Below are positions 34,161 through 43,471 of a stretch of 64,000 nt of DNA, one piece after another (within the stretch, counting starts at the first letter, position 1; each line of letters starts with the position of its first letter). The notes below the pieces were generated by a model. It saw nothing but the letters and a program-made list of their open reading frames with translations. It had not been told where the DNA came from and searched no databases. Source of the stretch: CAVZCK01 sp963798805. GTDB taxonomy: Bacteria > Pseudomonadota > Alphaproteobacteria > Rhizobiales > Rhodomicrobiaceae. The position numbers and the translations under genes are program-made. The stretch covers positions 1,116,001 through 1,180,000 of the forward strand of contig CAWCVC010000010.1 of assembly GCA_963798805.1 (NCBI GenBank), in the 5' to 3' direction.

Positions 34161-34238
34161 CTAGTGTCCCGATTCCGAAGTTCGCTTACGTCTTGCAGCA
34201 CACTCCATAGCGAACTTCGGAATCTCAAGGGACACTAG
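34161..34238. repeat. CTAG-bounded hairpin element A
   Basis: A 78-bp inverted repeat begins CTAGTGTCCC and ends GGGACACTAG. The arms continue as GATTCCGAAGTTCGCT and its complement, interrupted only by a small TCAA bulge on the 3' arm. It lies 13 bp before a second element of the same family. Confidence 0.9.
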
Positions 34239-34251
34239 AACCTTGATTCTG

Positions 34252-34323
34252 CTAGTGTGATGATCCAGAAGTTCGTTCCGAGATTGCTGCATAAGTTAAC
34301 GAACTTCTGGATCATCACACTAG
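34252..34323. repeat. CTAG-bounded hairpin element B
   Basis: A 72-bp inverted repeat with a perfect 26-bp stem, from CTAGTGTGATGATCCAGAAG to the matching end CATCACACTAG, closing a loop of about 20 nt. The stem sequence differs from element A while the CTAGTG ends are kept. It ends 57 bp before the pentapeptide-repeat gene. Confidence 0.9.
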
Positions 34324-34380
34324 CCGGTGCGCTATCACATCAGCGGTGACGGAACGCGGCGCAGAGGTGACACGGCGGCG

Positions 34381-36324
34381 ATGACGCGGGACGAGACGAT
34401 CGCGCTGTTCGAGCGCTGTAAGGCGGCGCAGGCCGAGGCGCAAGCCAAGGCTCTCGACGACGGCAAATCGGCGGGCGACGCACATACTGCCGGGCATGAC
34501 GCCGCCAAGGCGGTCTGGAACGGCTGGGCCGAGGCGCTGCTCGCCGAGCGCAAGGCGCTGGAAGAGTCCGGGCGTTGGGCATCTGCTGAAAGCGGTTGGT
34601 TCTCCCGCGCGAATGCCGACTTCTCCCGCTGTTGCTTCCTTGTAAGGGGGCTTGAGGAGACCGAAGCAACAGCGGGAGAAGTCGAAGACGAGTTTGAGCC
34701 CACCGAGCCGCCCGTCAAGACAATTGATGTTGAAGACGGCAGAGCCGATTTCGGCGGTTTCCTGTTCCCCGGCCACGCCTTGTTCGGCAGCGCCAGCTTT
34801 TCCGGCGACGCCCGGTTCGGCAGCGCCAGCTTTTCCGGCGCCGCCTGGTTCGGCAGCGCCAGCTTTTCCGGCCCCGCCCGGTTCGCCAGCGCCAGCTTTT
34901 CCGGCGCCGCCTGGTTCGGCAGCGCCAGCTTTTCCGGCCCCGCCCGGTTCGCCAGCGCCAGCTTTTCCGGCACCACCTGGTTCGACAGAGTCCGCTATTC
35001 CGGCGACGCCTGGTTCAGCAGCGCCAGCTTTTCCGGCATCGCTCGGTTCGACAGAGCCAGCTTTTCCGGCACCACCTGGTTCGACAGCGCCAGCTTTTCC
35101 GGCGACGCCTGGTTCGAAAGTGCCAGCTTTTCCGAAATCAATTTCAAAGAAGCGAAGTTTGGTAAGGCCGCATATCTTTCTGACGCTCGCTTCGTGAAAA
35201 GAGCGGTTTTTGAGGGCGTGCACTTTGCGGGCAATACATTCTTCATACGGTCCGCATTTCAGGACATAGCGGACTTTTCACTCGTCAAATTCGATCAATA
35301 TGCAGGCTTCGAAGCAGCGCGATTTTTTGGCCCTACAAATTTCAACGCCGTGCGGGGCGACCGAGCTTTTACCATGGCAGATGCGTCCTTCGACTTCGTG
35401 CCGGATTTCATCCAGGCACATTTCGAGGAGGCGCCGCGATTGGACAATGTGACGGTCGATGGCAGGCGGCTTGAGCCACCTGACGCCGATGATCCCGACA
35501 AAGTACCGCGCCGTCTCGTCCGGCTACACCGCGGGTTCCAGCGCCGTTTCTACCAATATCGGCGGGTCACGATGGCTGACCGCGATGTCCCCGCCCGCTG
35601 GCGGGCGCTGAAACGGCTGGCGATCCAGGCGCATGATCAGGACCGCGAGCATGATTTCTTCGCCCGCGAAATCCGCTCCGAGCGTTTCGTCACGGACTGG
35701 CCGTGGCCGAGGCCGATTGGCAACGTGGACGGCTGGCTTGGCTTTTTCCGCTTTGTTTTCGGCTATGCTTACGGGCTGACCTCGAATTACGGGCGATCCG
35801 TGTTGCTGCCGTTCCTCTGGTGGTGCGTCGGCGTCGCCATCGCGGCAAATTTCTATTTCGGCGTGCATCAAGACCTGATGAAGCCTCACGAAGAAACCGT
35901 GCAGATCCAGCGGATGACGGTTCGCCCCTGGGGAGAGTTGCCAAGTGAAGCCAAGAGCCTGTGGTACACATGGTGGACGGATGCGCCGAGCCCCTGTTAT
36001 GCGCCGGACACAAGGCCAGAAGACCTTATGCCTGGGAAGGTCGGCGTCATCGCGCTGTCACGCGAGCTCCGTGATCAGACCAGCGCCCGGTGGGAGGCGT
36101 TCCAGCTCGCGCTGCGCGACGGCTTCCTCATCCTCTATGGCGACGCCGACACCGCCCACCGCACCTATGGCTGCCTTTACGGCATCGAGCTTTACAGCGC
36201 CAGCACGCCGGTCGCCATCGTGCCGCCACGGGTCGGGCAGTGGTCGGCGGTGCACAAGCTCTATTCGGCAGTGATGATCTTCCTGTTCGGCCTGGCCTTG
36301 CGGAATATGCTGAAGATGAAGTGA
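34381..36324 (+). CDS. Pentapeptide-repeat membrane protein with 33-bp tandem DNA repeats
   Basis: The 647-residue protein has a charged helical N-terminus (about 1-95), then from about residue 125 roughly ten copies of an 11-residue unit of the form FGSASFSGxAW/R. These match the alternating 5+6 spacing of the membrane-associated pentapeptide class. At DNA level the unit is a nearly identical 33-bp repeat (about 34783-35130). Divergent repeats follow to about residue 360. The C-terminal third has two membrane segments (LLPFLWWCVGVAIAANFYFG and the final SAVMIFLFGLALRNML) flanking a hydrophilic loop, a channel-like layout. Function is unknown. The near-identical repeats imply recent expansion. 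The start at 34381 is tentative; a GTG at 34327 overlaps a repeat region. Confidence 0.78.
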   Translation: MTRDETIALFERCKAAQAEAQAKALDDGKSAGDAHTAGHDAAKAVWNGWAEALLAERKALEESGRWASAESGWFSRANADFSRCCFLVRGLEETEATAGEVEDEFEPTEPPVKTIDVEDGRADFGGFLFPGHALFGSASFSGDARFGSASFSGAAWFGSASFSGPARFASASFSGAAWFGSASFSGPARFASASFSGTTWFDRVRYSGDAWFSSASFSGIARFDRASFSGTTWFDSASFSGDAWFESASFSEINFKEAKFGKAAYLSDARFVKRAVFEGVHFAGNTFFIRSAFQDIADFSLVKFDQYAGFEAARFFGPTNFNAVRGDRAFTMADASFDFVPDFIQAHFEEAPRLDNVTVDGRRLEPPDADDPDKVPRRLVRLHRGFQRRFYQYRRVTMADRDVPARWRALKRLAIQAHDQDREHDFFAREIRSERFVTDWPWPRPIGNVDGWLGFFRFVFGYAYGLTSNYGRSVLLPFLWWCVGVAIAANFYFGVHQDLMKPHEETVQIQRMTVRPWGELPSEAKSLWYTWWTDAPSPCYAPDTRPEDLMPGKVGVIALSRELRDQTSARWEAFQLALRDGFLILYGDADTAHRTYGCLYGIELYSASTPVAIVPPRVGQWSAVHKLYSAVMIFLFGLALRNMLKMK

Positions 36325-36351
36325 GGTCCGCTGCACCGGCGGAGTTTCGTC

Positions 36352-36382
36352 ACCCCGGAAAATGCGCAGCATTTATCCGGGG
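36352..36382. repeat. CCCCGGA-type imperfect palindrome, copy 3
   Basis: CCCCGGAAAATGCGCAGCATTTATCCGGGG arranged as two arms around GCGCAG, immediately after the pentapeptide-repeat gene. It may act as a transcription terminator for both converging genes, but there is no T-run. Confidence 0.65.
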
Positions 36383-36494
36383 GCGCGTTCAGAAGCGCCA
36401 TGAGCGGGCCCGGCTCGGCGCTTCGCGCCGTCCGGGGAGACGAACAGAGGCAGCCCCGTGCCGCCGCCTCGGCCGTCTCGATTCAGCACCCCCC

Positions 36495-37604
<1,110 letters not shown>

Positions 37605-37647
37605 CGCAATCCTCCCTGAAATGTTGGCTTGGACAGTTCAATTCCCG

Positions 37648-37721
37648 CTAATGTGGCGATCGGGAACTCCCCCATCGCTTCAGCAACCACTTGCGGGGGA
37701 GTTCCCGATCTCAAGCCACAG
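37648..37721. repeat. CTAG-family hairpin element C (degenerate ends)
   Basis: A 74-bp inverted repeat from CTAATGTGGCGATCGGGAAC to AGTTCCCGATCTCAAGCCACAG. The inner stem GATCGGGAACTCCCCC is perfect and the 3' arm has the same TCAA bulge seen in element A, but both terminal CTAG motifs are decayed. Confidence 0.8.
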
Positions 37722-37734
37722 AAACCCATAGTTC

Positions 37735-37810
37735 CTAGTGTCCCTTTGAATCCGAAGTTCGCTAAGTCTCTCGCGGCAAATTCAGGCGAACTTCGGATTC
37801 GGGACACTAG
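37735..37810. repeat. CTAG-bounded hairpin element D
   Basis: A 76-bp inverted repeat starts CTAGTGTCCCTTTGAATCCG and ends GGATTCGGGACACTAG. Its stem GAATCCGAAGTTCGC is shared with elements A and K, while its loop differs. Confidence 0.9.
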
Positions 37811-38022
37811 TTTGCTTTACCGACGGCTTGCTGCAACCGATAATCGTGCTGCAACTTGTTACCGTTCGGCAATGGCGCTTTGACCAGCCTTGGCAATAGG
37901 GCAAGATCAAACATGATAAACTGCCGCCGATGCCTGAATTCCGGGCATGTCAGCCCTTCTGCCGCTTGCGGTTGGCAAGCGGGAATGTTTTCCTCCGGCG
38001 ACCGATCACTGGAGTTGCTGCC

Positions 38023-38415
38023 TTGAACCTCTACGCCACCAGATTTGCGAAGCGGGGAGCGCCGCTGAAGGCTCTCGGCCTGTGCGCCGCTCTCGCCGCC
38101 GTTCTCACCCTCGCCCCCTCGCCGCGCGCGGCCGAGTCCCACCACGACTATCCGACCGATGCGCTTGCCGACTATGTGTTCGGCTGCATGGCCACCAACG
38201 GCGGGACGCAGGATGCGCTGGAGAAGTGCTCCTGCAGCATCGACGTGATCGCCTCGATCCTGCCCTACGATGCCTATGTGGAGGCGGAGACCGTCGCGCG
38301 CATGCGCCAGGTCGCTGGCGACAAGGGCACGCTGTTCCGCTCCGGCGCCGAGCCGCAGGAAGCGACCGCACGTCTGAAGCGGGCGCAGGCCGAGGCCGAG
38401 GTGCGCTGCTTCTGA
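38023..38415 (+). CDS. Small exported protein with paired cysteines, between formaldehyde-oxidation genes
   Basis: The protein has 131 residues from the TTG at 38023, which has GGAG 8 nt upstream. A longer frame from 37930 would put 31 unconserved residues before the signal peptide. The signal peptide ends about PSPRAAE. The mature part has FGCMATNGGTQDALEKCSCSIDVI and AEVRCF, four cysteines in a small helical domain. Proteins like this occur near methanol and formaldehyde genes in Hyphomicrobiales; the role is unknown. It lies 64 bp before the S-formylglutathione hydrolase gene and is probably cotranscribed. Confidence 0.75.
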   Translation: MNLYATRFAKRGAPLKALGLCAALAAVLTLAPSPRAAESHHDYPTDALADYVFGCMATNGGTQDALEKCSCSIDVIASILPYDAYVEAETVARMRQVAGDKGTLFRSGAEPQEATARLKRAQAEAEVRCF

Positions 38416-38479
38416 CGCCTGCGGACCGGGCGGCCGCCGGGCGGCAAGCGAACCTATCAGCCAGGGGGAAGTCGAGCCC

Positions 38480-39316
38480 ATGAAGACCATCAGTGAGCAG
38501 AAATGTTTCGGCGGCGTGCAGGGCGTTTACGAGCACGATTCGCAGGAATGCCAATGCCCGATGCGCTTCGGCGTCTTCGTGCCGCCGCAGGCGGATGGAG
38601 GACCGGCGCCGGTCGTGACCTACCTGTCGGGCCTCACCTGCACCGAGGAGAATTTCATTGTCAAGGCCGGCGCGCAGCGTGTCGCCGGCGAGCTGGGGCT
38701 GATCGTCGTGGCGCCGGACACCAGCCCGCGCGGCGACGACATCCCCGATGTCAAAGACCAGTACGATATGGGCAAGGGCGCCGGATTCTATCTCGACGCC
38801 ACCGAGGAGCCCTGGTCGCGCAATTACCGCATGCACAGCTATGTGGTGCGCGAGCTGCCCGAGCTGATCGTGGCCAATTTCCCCGCCGACCGCACCAAGC
38901 GCGGCATTTTCGGCCATTCCATGGGCGGGCACGGGGCGCTCACCATCCATCTGAAGCACCCGGAGCTTTACCGTTCGGTCTCGGCCTTCTCGCCCATCGT
39001 GGCGCCGATGCAGGTTCCCTGGGGGCAGAAGGCGTTCAGGGCCTATCTCGGCGAGAACACCGAGAGCTGGGCCGCTTATGACGCGACGCGCCTCGTCGAG
39101 AAATCGCCGTCGAAAGCGCCGATCCTGATCGATCAGGGCGACAAGGACGGCTTCCTCGCCGAGCAATTGCGGCCGGAGCTGTTCCAGGAGGCCTGCGCCC
39201 GCGCCGGGCAGGAGCTGACGCTCCGCATGCAGCCGGGCTACGACCACTCCTACTTCTTCATCGCGACCTTCATCGAGGACCATCTGCGCTGGCACGCGGC
39301 GCAGCTCAATCGCTGA
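38480..39316 (+). CDS. fghA: S-formylglutathione hydrolase
   Basis: The 278-residue alpha/beta hydrolase of the esterase D type has LSGLTCTEENFIVKAGAQ near the N-terminus, the nucleophile Ser in GHSMGGHGALT, the Asp in DQGDKDGFL and the His in YDHSYFFIATFIEDH. It splits S-formylglutathione to formate and glutathione, the last step of the glutathione route. The ATG has AGGGGGAAG upstream. A CTAG-type hairpin lies 59 bp after its stop. Confidence 0.97.
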   Translation: MKTISEQKCFGGVQGVYEHDSQECQCPMRFGVFVPPQADGGPAPVVTYLSGLTCTEENFIVKAGAQRVAGELGLIVVAPDTSPRGDDIPDVKDQYDMGKGAGFYLDATEEPWSRNYRMHSYVVRELPELIVANFPADRTKRGIFGHSMGGHGALTIHLKHPELYRSVSAFSPIVAPMQVPWGQKAFRAYLGENTESWAAYDATRLVEKSPSKAPILIDQGDKDGFLAEQLRPELFQEACARAGQELTLRMQPGYDHSYFFIATFIEDHLRWHAAQLNR

Positions 39317-39375
39317 CCGCCCGGCTTGCAACATGTTCCGCCGATGAGGCTGGCTCCGCCCCTCCCATCGCGCTG

Positions 39376-39440
39376 CTAGTGCAGTGACACAGACACTTGA
39401 TCCACGCACGATCAAGTGTCTGTGTCGTAAATTGCACTAG
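39376..39440. repeat. CTAG-bounded hairpin element E
   Basis: A 65-bp inverted repeat from CTAGTGCAGTGACACAGACA to GTGTCGTAAATTGCACTAG. An outer CTAGTGCA/TGCACTAG stem and an inner ACAGACACTTGATC stem are separated by an asymmetric internal loop. It sits just after fghA and could act as a 3' hairpin of that transcript. Confidence 0.88.
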
Positions 39441-39596
39441 GTGCGCATGCCGCACGCCCCACGGATTGCATTCACCGATTTTGACGAGCGTCAAAGCTGA
39501 TATTCCGGAACTTTGGTAACCGGCTGGGCAATGACGTCAGATCAAGCCGTTCGACGGGACGGCGACGGGCAAAATCGAAAGGGAGTTATCATAGTC

Positions 39597-39836
39597 ATGT
39601 TCAAAACATTGGGTATTGCGGCTGCAAGCCTCATCGCCGTGACCGCGGCTTACGCTCAGGGAACAGGGACCGGGCCGGTCGCGACGGCGTGCAAGGCCGA
39701 GATCACCAAATATTGCGCCAATAAGGGCCATGGGGACCGGCAGACGCGGACCTGCCTCGAAGCCAATGTGAGCAAGCTTTCAGCAGACTGCAAAACCGCG
39801 CTCGATACGACGGGCGGAGGTAAAGGCCGTAAGTAA
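39597..39836 (+). CDS. Small exported cysteine-rich-repeat protein
   Basis: The 79-residue protein has a signal peptide (1-21, ending TAAYA). The mature part, CKAEITKYCANKGHGDRQTRTCLEANVSKLSADC split over about 40 residues, is one cysteine-rich GLG1-type repeat with four cysteines. The start at 39597 follows AAAGGGAG by about 11 nt. Function is unknown. It precedes the thioredoxin gene by 111 bp on the same strand. Confidence 0.75.
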   Translation: MFKTLGIAAASLIAVTAAYAQGTGTGPVATACKAEITKYCANKGHGDRQTRTCLEANVSKLSADCKTALDTTGGGKGRK

Positions 39837-39947
39837 ACACCAAGAATTCATCCGAACCGGACGGGGCCTGGAGATTTTCATCTCCAGTGCCCAACCTTGA
39901 TAAAGGCGCGGCGGAACATGGCGCCGAGCCGGAAATGAGAGCTGAGA

Positions 39948-40412
39948 ATGGTCACAACGCAAGCCGAAGCCGTCATGGTCGTGTGCCCCCATTGCGGGAC
40001 GGTCAACCGCCTGCCGGTCGCCAAGCTCGAAGCCGGCGCCAAGCCGAAATGCGGCCAGTGCAAATCCGGCATTTTCGACGGCCAGCCGGTTGCGATCGGA
40101 TCGGCCGAGGAGATGGAGCGCCATCTATCGCGCAACGATATCCCGGTGCTGGTCGACTTCTGGGCGCCATGGTGCGGCCCCTGCCATGCGATGGCTCCCC
40201 ATTTCGCCGCCGCGGCGCAGCGCCTGGAGCCGATGGTGCGCCTTGCCAAGCTCGACGCCGATGCTGTTCCGGAGGTTGCCGGCCGTTACAATATCAGAGG
40301 CATACCCACGCTCATTCTTTTCTATAAGGGCCAGGAGATCGCGCGGCGGAGCGGAGCGATGGAGGCGTCCGCGATCGAGCGCTGGGTCGGCTCGGAGCTG
40401 CGGCCAGCTTAA
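39948..40412 (+). CDS. trxC: Thioredoxin 2 (TrxC type)
   Basis: The 154-residue protein has the extra N-terminal zinc finger of thioredoxin 2 (CPHC at 13-16 and CGQC at 35-38) and then a thioredoxin domain with the active site WCGPC at 75-79, the cis-Pro in GIPTLILF and a final helix. It reduces cytoplasmic disulfides and is often induced by oxidative stress. The ATG at 39948 has GAGAGCTGAGA upstream; an in-frame ATG at codon 10 is possible. Confidence 0.93.
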   Translation: MVTTQAEAVMVVCPHCGTVNRLPVAKLEAGAKPKCGQCKSGIFDGQPVAIGSAEEMERHLSRNDIPVLVDFWAPWCGPCHAMAPHFAAAAQRLEPMVRLAKLDADAVPEVAGRYNIRGIPTLILFYKGQEIARRSGAMEASAIERWVGSELRPA

Positions 40413-40531
40413 GCTGGACCCGCGTCGCGCCGCCAGGAGGCCGCCCCCAGACACGACGTCAATCGAAACCGCGCTTTCTTGATGTCGAATCGCCTTGCCC
40501 TTTGCCGTCATCCGGTGCGCGATGCAGCACA

Positions 40532-40610
40532 CTAGTGTTGTGACCCTAACATTTGGTCCCCATCTGCCGTACGCACTTTCACCAAATGTTAGGGTCATAA
40601 ACAACACTAG
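40532..40610. repeat. CTAG-bounded hairpin element F
   Basis: A 79-bp inverted repeat from CTAGTGTTGTGACCCTAACA to TGTTAGGGTCATAAACAACACTAG. The inner stem TGACCCTAACATTTGGT is perfect. Its last CTAG (40607-40610) is also the first CTAG of element G. Confidence 0.9.
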
Positions 40611-40684
40611 TGTGGCGTCTCGCAAGTGCCTTCCCCTTTCGCAGCGGCCTCGGCAAGGCAATTGCGAGACATGAGCCACACTAA
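40607..40684. repeat. CTAG-family hairpin element G, sharing a CTAG with F
   Basis: An inverted repeat from CTAGTGTGGCGTCTCGCAAG to GAGACATGAGCCACACTAA. It uses the terminal CTAG of element F as its own start and has a decayed right end (CTAA). Its stem is closely related to element J at 58210. Confidence 0.85.
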
Positions 40685-40697
40685 AGCATTGAGTTCG

Positions 40698-40772
40698 CTA
40701 GTGTCCCTTTGTCTCCGAATTGCCGAAAGTGCTTGCGGCAAATTGGTCGGCAATTCGGAGACGGGACACTAG
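40698..40772. repeat. CTAG-bounded hairpin element H
   Basis: A 75-bp inverted repeat from CTAGTGTCCCTTTGTCTCCG to CGGAGACGGGACACTAG. The outer CTAGTGTCCC end matches elements A and D, while the inner stem (GTCTCCGAATTGCCGA) is different. Confidence 0.9.
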
Positions 40773-41306
40773 TGCATCGATCCAAACGGAGGCTACAGCC
40801 GGAGTTTGGAAAAATTGACGCACAAACAAAAGGCTAGTGCATCGGCGCGTGAACGAAGTGAATGCGGCGGCGCTAGTGGTGCATCGCAGACACGGAATCA
40901 CGTGCGCCGGGATCCCGGATCTGCAGCGCACCCATGAATGGTGCATTGCGTCCGCGATAACACGCAGATTGTTTCTGTTTCAACTGATCTTGCTTAAGCA
41001 GAGTTGCTTCGTTTGTCCAACAGATGGACTCAGCCAAACGGCGTCGGCAAAGCGGTGATTGCGGCCGCTGAGACGCCACCGCCGAAGCCGCGACTGAGCC
41101 AATAGTGGCCCCTGACAATCAGTCCGCAGCTCCGATCCCAGTTGTTTCGATCACGACAAATGTCAGTGGCGGCTTACACGACCTAAAATGCAATTCAAGC
41201 TGAAATGAGTAGATTCCGACGCTGTCGCAAACACTGATCTCCCCCGCAAAGTTGCATAGTGAGACCCCCAAAAACCGAAAGAGGAATTTACGTAACGAGG
41301 CGTACA

Positions 41307-42062
41307 ATGGACAAATACCAAAAATGCAATGATTGCAGTCTCTTGGCGGAGGCAGATCATCGGATTGCCAATCACTATGCAATGCTGGCAAGCCATGTGC
41401 GCTTGAAGACAGAAGCCTTGGCGCGCCAGCCGACCGAGCCAAGCCGCAAAGAGATGCGCTTACTCCTTGAGAGCATCGGAGTTCACATAGACGCAGTCGC
41501 GAGCCTCCACCGAATCCTCATCACTGATCGCTTGCAGTCATCCACCGACTTAGGTCAGCATTTGCATAATATTTGCAATGCCTTCAGGTCTGGGCCCTCC
41601 TCCGACTGCGTACTCGCTGAAGACTTTGAACCCGCATGCGCTCTGCCGCTCGATCAGCTGCTTCCGGTCACCCAAATTTTTGCCGAACTGATTACAAATG
41701 CGATCAAATATAGCCTTACGAACGGTGAGGCGGGAACTATTCGCGCCCGCTGCGGCAAGGAGATCGGCGGCGCTATTGTCGTGGAAGTCATCGACGAAGG
41801 CTGCGGCCTGCCCAAGGGATTCGACCCCAAGACCGCCGGCGGACTCGGTTTTCGGTTGGTGCGGACGTTAAGCGAACAGGTCGGAGGGCTGCTCGACTAT
41901 CAATCTTCCGGTAAAGGCCTGCGATTCCGGCTTACCCTGCCGCCATCTTCAACGTTGGACTCAGTGGAGCGCGAAGGGTCAAGGACCTTAAGGCAGCGGC
42001 TATCGATGTTCCACACGCGACGCCATGTGGACGCAGAGCGCAAAGTCGCTGCAGTGGTGTAA
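41307..42062 (+). CDS. Stand-alone histidine kinase of the HWE/HisKA_2 type
   Basis: The 251-residue protein has no membrane segment or obvious sensor domain. Its dimerisation region begins LLAEADHRIANHYAML, with the probable phospho-accepting His, and the ATPase domain has ELITNAIKYSL (N box), DEGCGLP (G1) and GGLGFRLVRTL (G2). Similar kinases act in the general stress response and light-sensing pathways of alphaproteobacteria. There is no response regulator beside it, so the partner is elsewhere. The ATG at 41307 is preceded by ACGAGG; base composition is less GC-rich than in neighbouring core genes, which hints at acquisition. Confidence 0.82.
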   Translation: MDKYQKCNDCSLLAEADHRIANHYAMLASHVRLKTEALARQPTEPSRKEMRLLLESIGVHIDAVASLHRILITDRLQSSTDLGQHLHNICNAFRSGPSSDCVLAEDFEPACALPLDQLLPVTQIFAELITNAIKYSLTNGEAGTIRARCGKEIGGAIVVEVIDEGCGLPKGFDPKTAGGLGFRLVRTLSEQVGGLLDYQSSGKGLRFRLTLPPSSTLDSVEREGSRTLRQRLSMFHTRRHVDAERKVAAVV

Positions 42063-42220
42063 TCTCAACGTAGCGGACCCACGGAAAGCCCGACAGTTAT
42101 GCCAGAGGCAGTCACCCCTGGTGCCGAGATATGGAACAGACGTGCGGCAATTTTGGTTAGTCGTTGAACGCGTGGGACTGGGAGGGGAAGACAGAACCGT
42201 ACACCGGCGGGTGTTGCGCC

Positions 42221-43471
42221 ATGTACAGATTGCTCGACTTGCTGCTTTGTCGACTCGTCCGCTCGGGCGACCTGAAGCTGATCAATTCTCAAGGAAAATC
42301 GCATCGCTACGGTAACGGAGTCGGCCCGCCGGTCATCGCTCTCATTGGCGACCAATGGCTGGAGCATCGGCTGGTTTTTGATCCATATCTCGCGCTTGGT
42401 GAAGGGTACATGCGCGGCCAGCTTCGCATGCGACGTGGCCGGATCTATGATCTGCTTGTCATTTTGGCTCGTAACCTTCAGCAGCGGCCCTCGCCATATT
42501 GGACTGCGGCTTTCGACGGTTTGCGGTTCATCATACGCAGGTTCAAGCAGTTCAATCCCACTGATCGTGCGCGGCGCAATGCGGCGCACCACTACGATAT
42601 GGATGGCGCCATTTACGATCTCTTTCTTGATCGGGATCGCCAATACTCCTGTGGCTATTTCATCAACGGCATGGGGTTAGACGCGGCGCAACTCGCGAAA
42701 AAGCGGCATCTCGCTGCGAAGCTGGCACTCTCGGCCGGTCAACGCGTGCTGGACATCGGCTCGGGCTGGGGAGGCCTAGGGATCTATCTGGCCAAGGCCG
42801 CTAACGCCATTGTCACCGGGGTGACGCTCAGCCGGGAGCAATTAAAAATCTCCAATGAGCGGGTGGCCAGAGAGGGCCTCCAGGAGACCGTGCGTTTCGA
42901 GCTCAAGGATTACCGCAATCTTTGCGGTCGGTTCGATCGAATCGTCTCAGTCGGCATGTTCGAGCATGTCGGGATCAACCAATACGACGCATATTTCAGG
43001 AAAATCCGTCAACTATTGACCGAGGATGGTGTCGCCCTCATCCACACAATCGGGCGCTCGACGCCGCCGACCGCGACCGATCCATTTATTGCCAAATATA
43101 TCTTCCCCGGCGGCTATATCCCGGCGCTGTCCGAAATGGTGCGCGGCATCGAGCGTTCTGGTCTTGTCATTGCCGATGTCGAAACCCTGCGGTTGCATTA
43201 TGCAATGACGCTAAGTGCCTGGCGGGAACAATTCATCGTCAACTGGGACAAGGTTGCCGCCATTCGCGACGAAAGTTTCTGCCGAATGTGGGAATATTAT
43301 CTCGCCGCTTCGGAGGTGGCCTTCCGCTATCAGGGACTCGTCGTCTTTCAGGTGCAGTTGGTAAAGCGGATTGATGCTCTACCCTTGACGCGCGATTACA
43401 TGGCGAATGCCGAACAGCGGCTCTTCGAGCAGGATAGAATTAACGCTCGGCCGCACTTGGTGAACGGCTAG
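42221..43471 (+). CDS. cfa: Cyclopropane-fatty-acyl-phospholipid synthase family methyltransferase
   Basis: The 416-residue protein has a helical N-terminal lipid-binding-like domain and then a SAM-dependent methyltransferase: HHYDMDGAIYDLFLD, the SAM motif VLDIGSGWGGLGIYLA, GVTLSREQ, SVGMFEHVG and the YIFPGGYIPAL region. It adds a methylene bridge to unsaturated fatty acids of membrane lipids, usually in stationary phase or acid stress. The ATG at 42221 gives the usual length but has a weak ribosome site; a TTG at 42164 would add 19 residues. It follows the histidine kinase by 158 bp on the same strand. Confidence 0.88.
   Translation: MYRLLDLLLCRLVRSGDLKLINSQGKSHRYGNGVGPPVIALIGDQWLEHRLVFDPYLALGEGYMRGQLRMRRGRIYDLLVILARNLQQRPSPYWTAAFDGLRFIIRRFKQFNPTDRARRNAAHHYDMDGAIYDLFLDRDRQYSCGYFINGMGLDAAQLAKKRHLAAKLALSAGQRVLDIGSGWGGLGIYLAKAANAIVTGVTLSREQLKISNERVAREGLQETVRFELKDYRNLCGRFDRIVSVGMFEHVGINQYDAYFRKIRQLLTEDGVALIHTIGRSTPPTATDPFIAKYIFPGGYIPALSEMVRGIERSGLVIADVETLRLHYAMTLSAWREQFIVNWDKVAAIRDESFCRMWEYYLAASEVAFRYQGLVVFQVQLVKRIDALPLTRDYMANAEQRLFEQDRINARPHLVNG

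Larger units (their letters stand above)
32735..34380. other. 1.6-kb non-coding, repeat-rich region
   Basis: I see no credible gene here; long open frames exist on both strands but are low-complexity and lack ribosome sites or family features, as expected in high-GC DNA. The region is a patchwork of repeats. It contains imperfect palindromes of the CCCCGGAAA...TTGTCCGGGG type at 33001-33030 and 33858-33887, GC-rich palindromes around 32836-32880 and 33930-33965, a 58-bp tandem duplication at 33371-33486, and two CTAG-bounded hairpins at 34161-34323. Confidence 0.7.
37605..38022. other. 418-bp divergent region upstream of frmA, carrying two hairpin elements
   Basis: The promoters of frmA (minus) and of the small exported protein gene (plus) must lie here. 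The section 37648-37810 consists almost wholly of two hairpin elements of the CTAG family. The remainder (37811-38022) shows no gene that I can support. Confidence 0.5.
40413..41306. other. 894-bp gap packed with hairpin elements
   Basis: No protein-coding gene is convincing here. From 40532 to 40772 the sequence is three CTAG-family hairpins in a row. A weaker copy may extend from the CTAG at 40769 to about 40836 (CCAAAC/GTTTGG inner stem, GTGC/GCAC ends). Further CTAGTGC and CTAGTGG fragments at about 40833 and 40874 look like remnants. The segment 41100-41306 is AT-richer and should hold the promoter of the histidine kinase gene. Confidence 0.65.

Noticed and set aside
34161..34323. Paired hairpins interpreted as insertion sequence ends
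   Set aside because: No transposase lies between or beside them and each is a self-contained hairpin; they fit small non-coding elements rather than IS termini.
33001..36382. CRISPR array
   Set aside because: The repeats here are dispersed palindromes of different sizes without regular spacing, unique spacers or cas genes.
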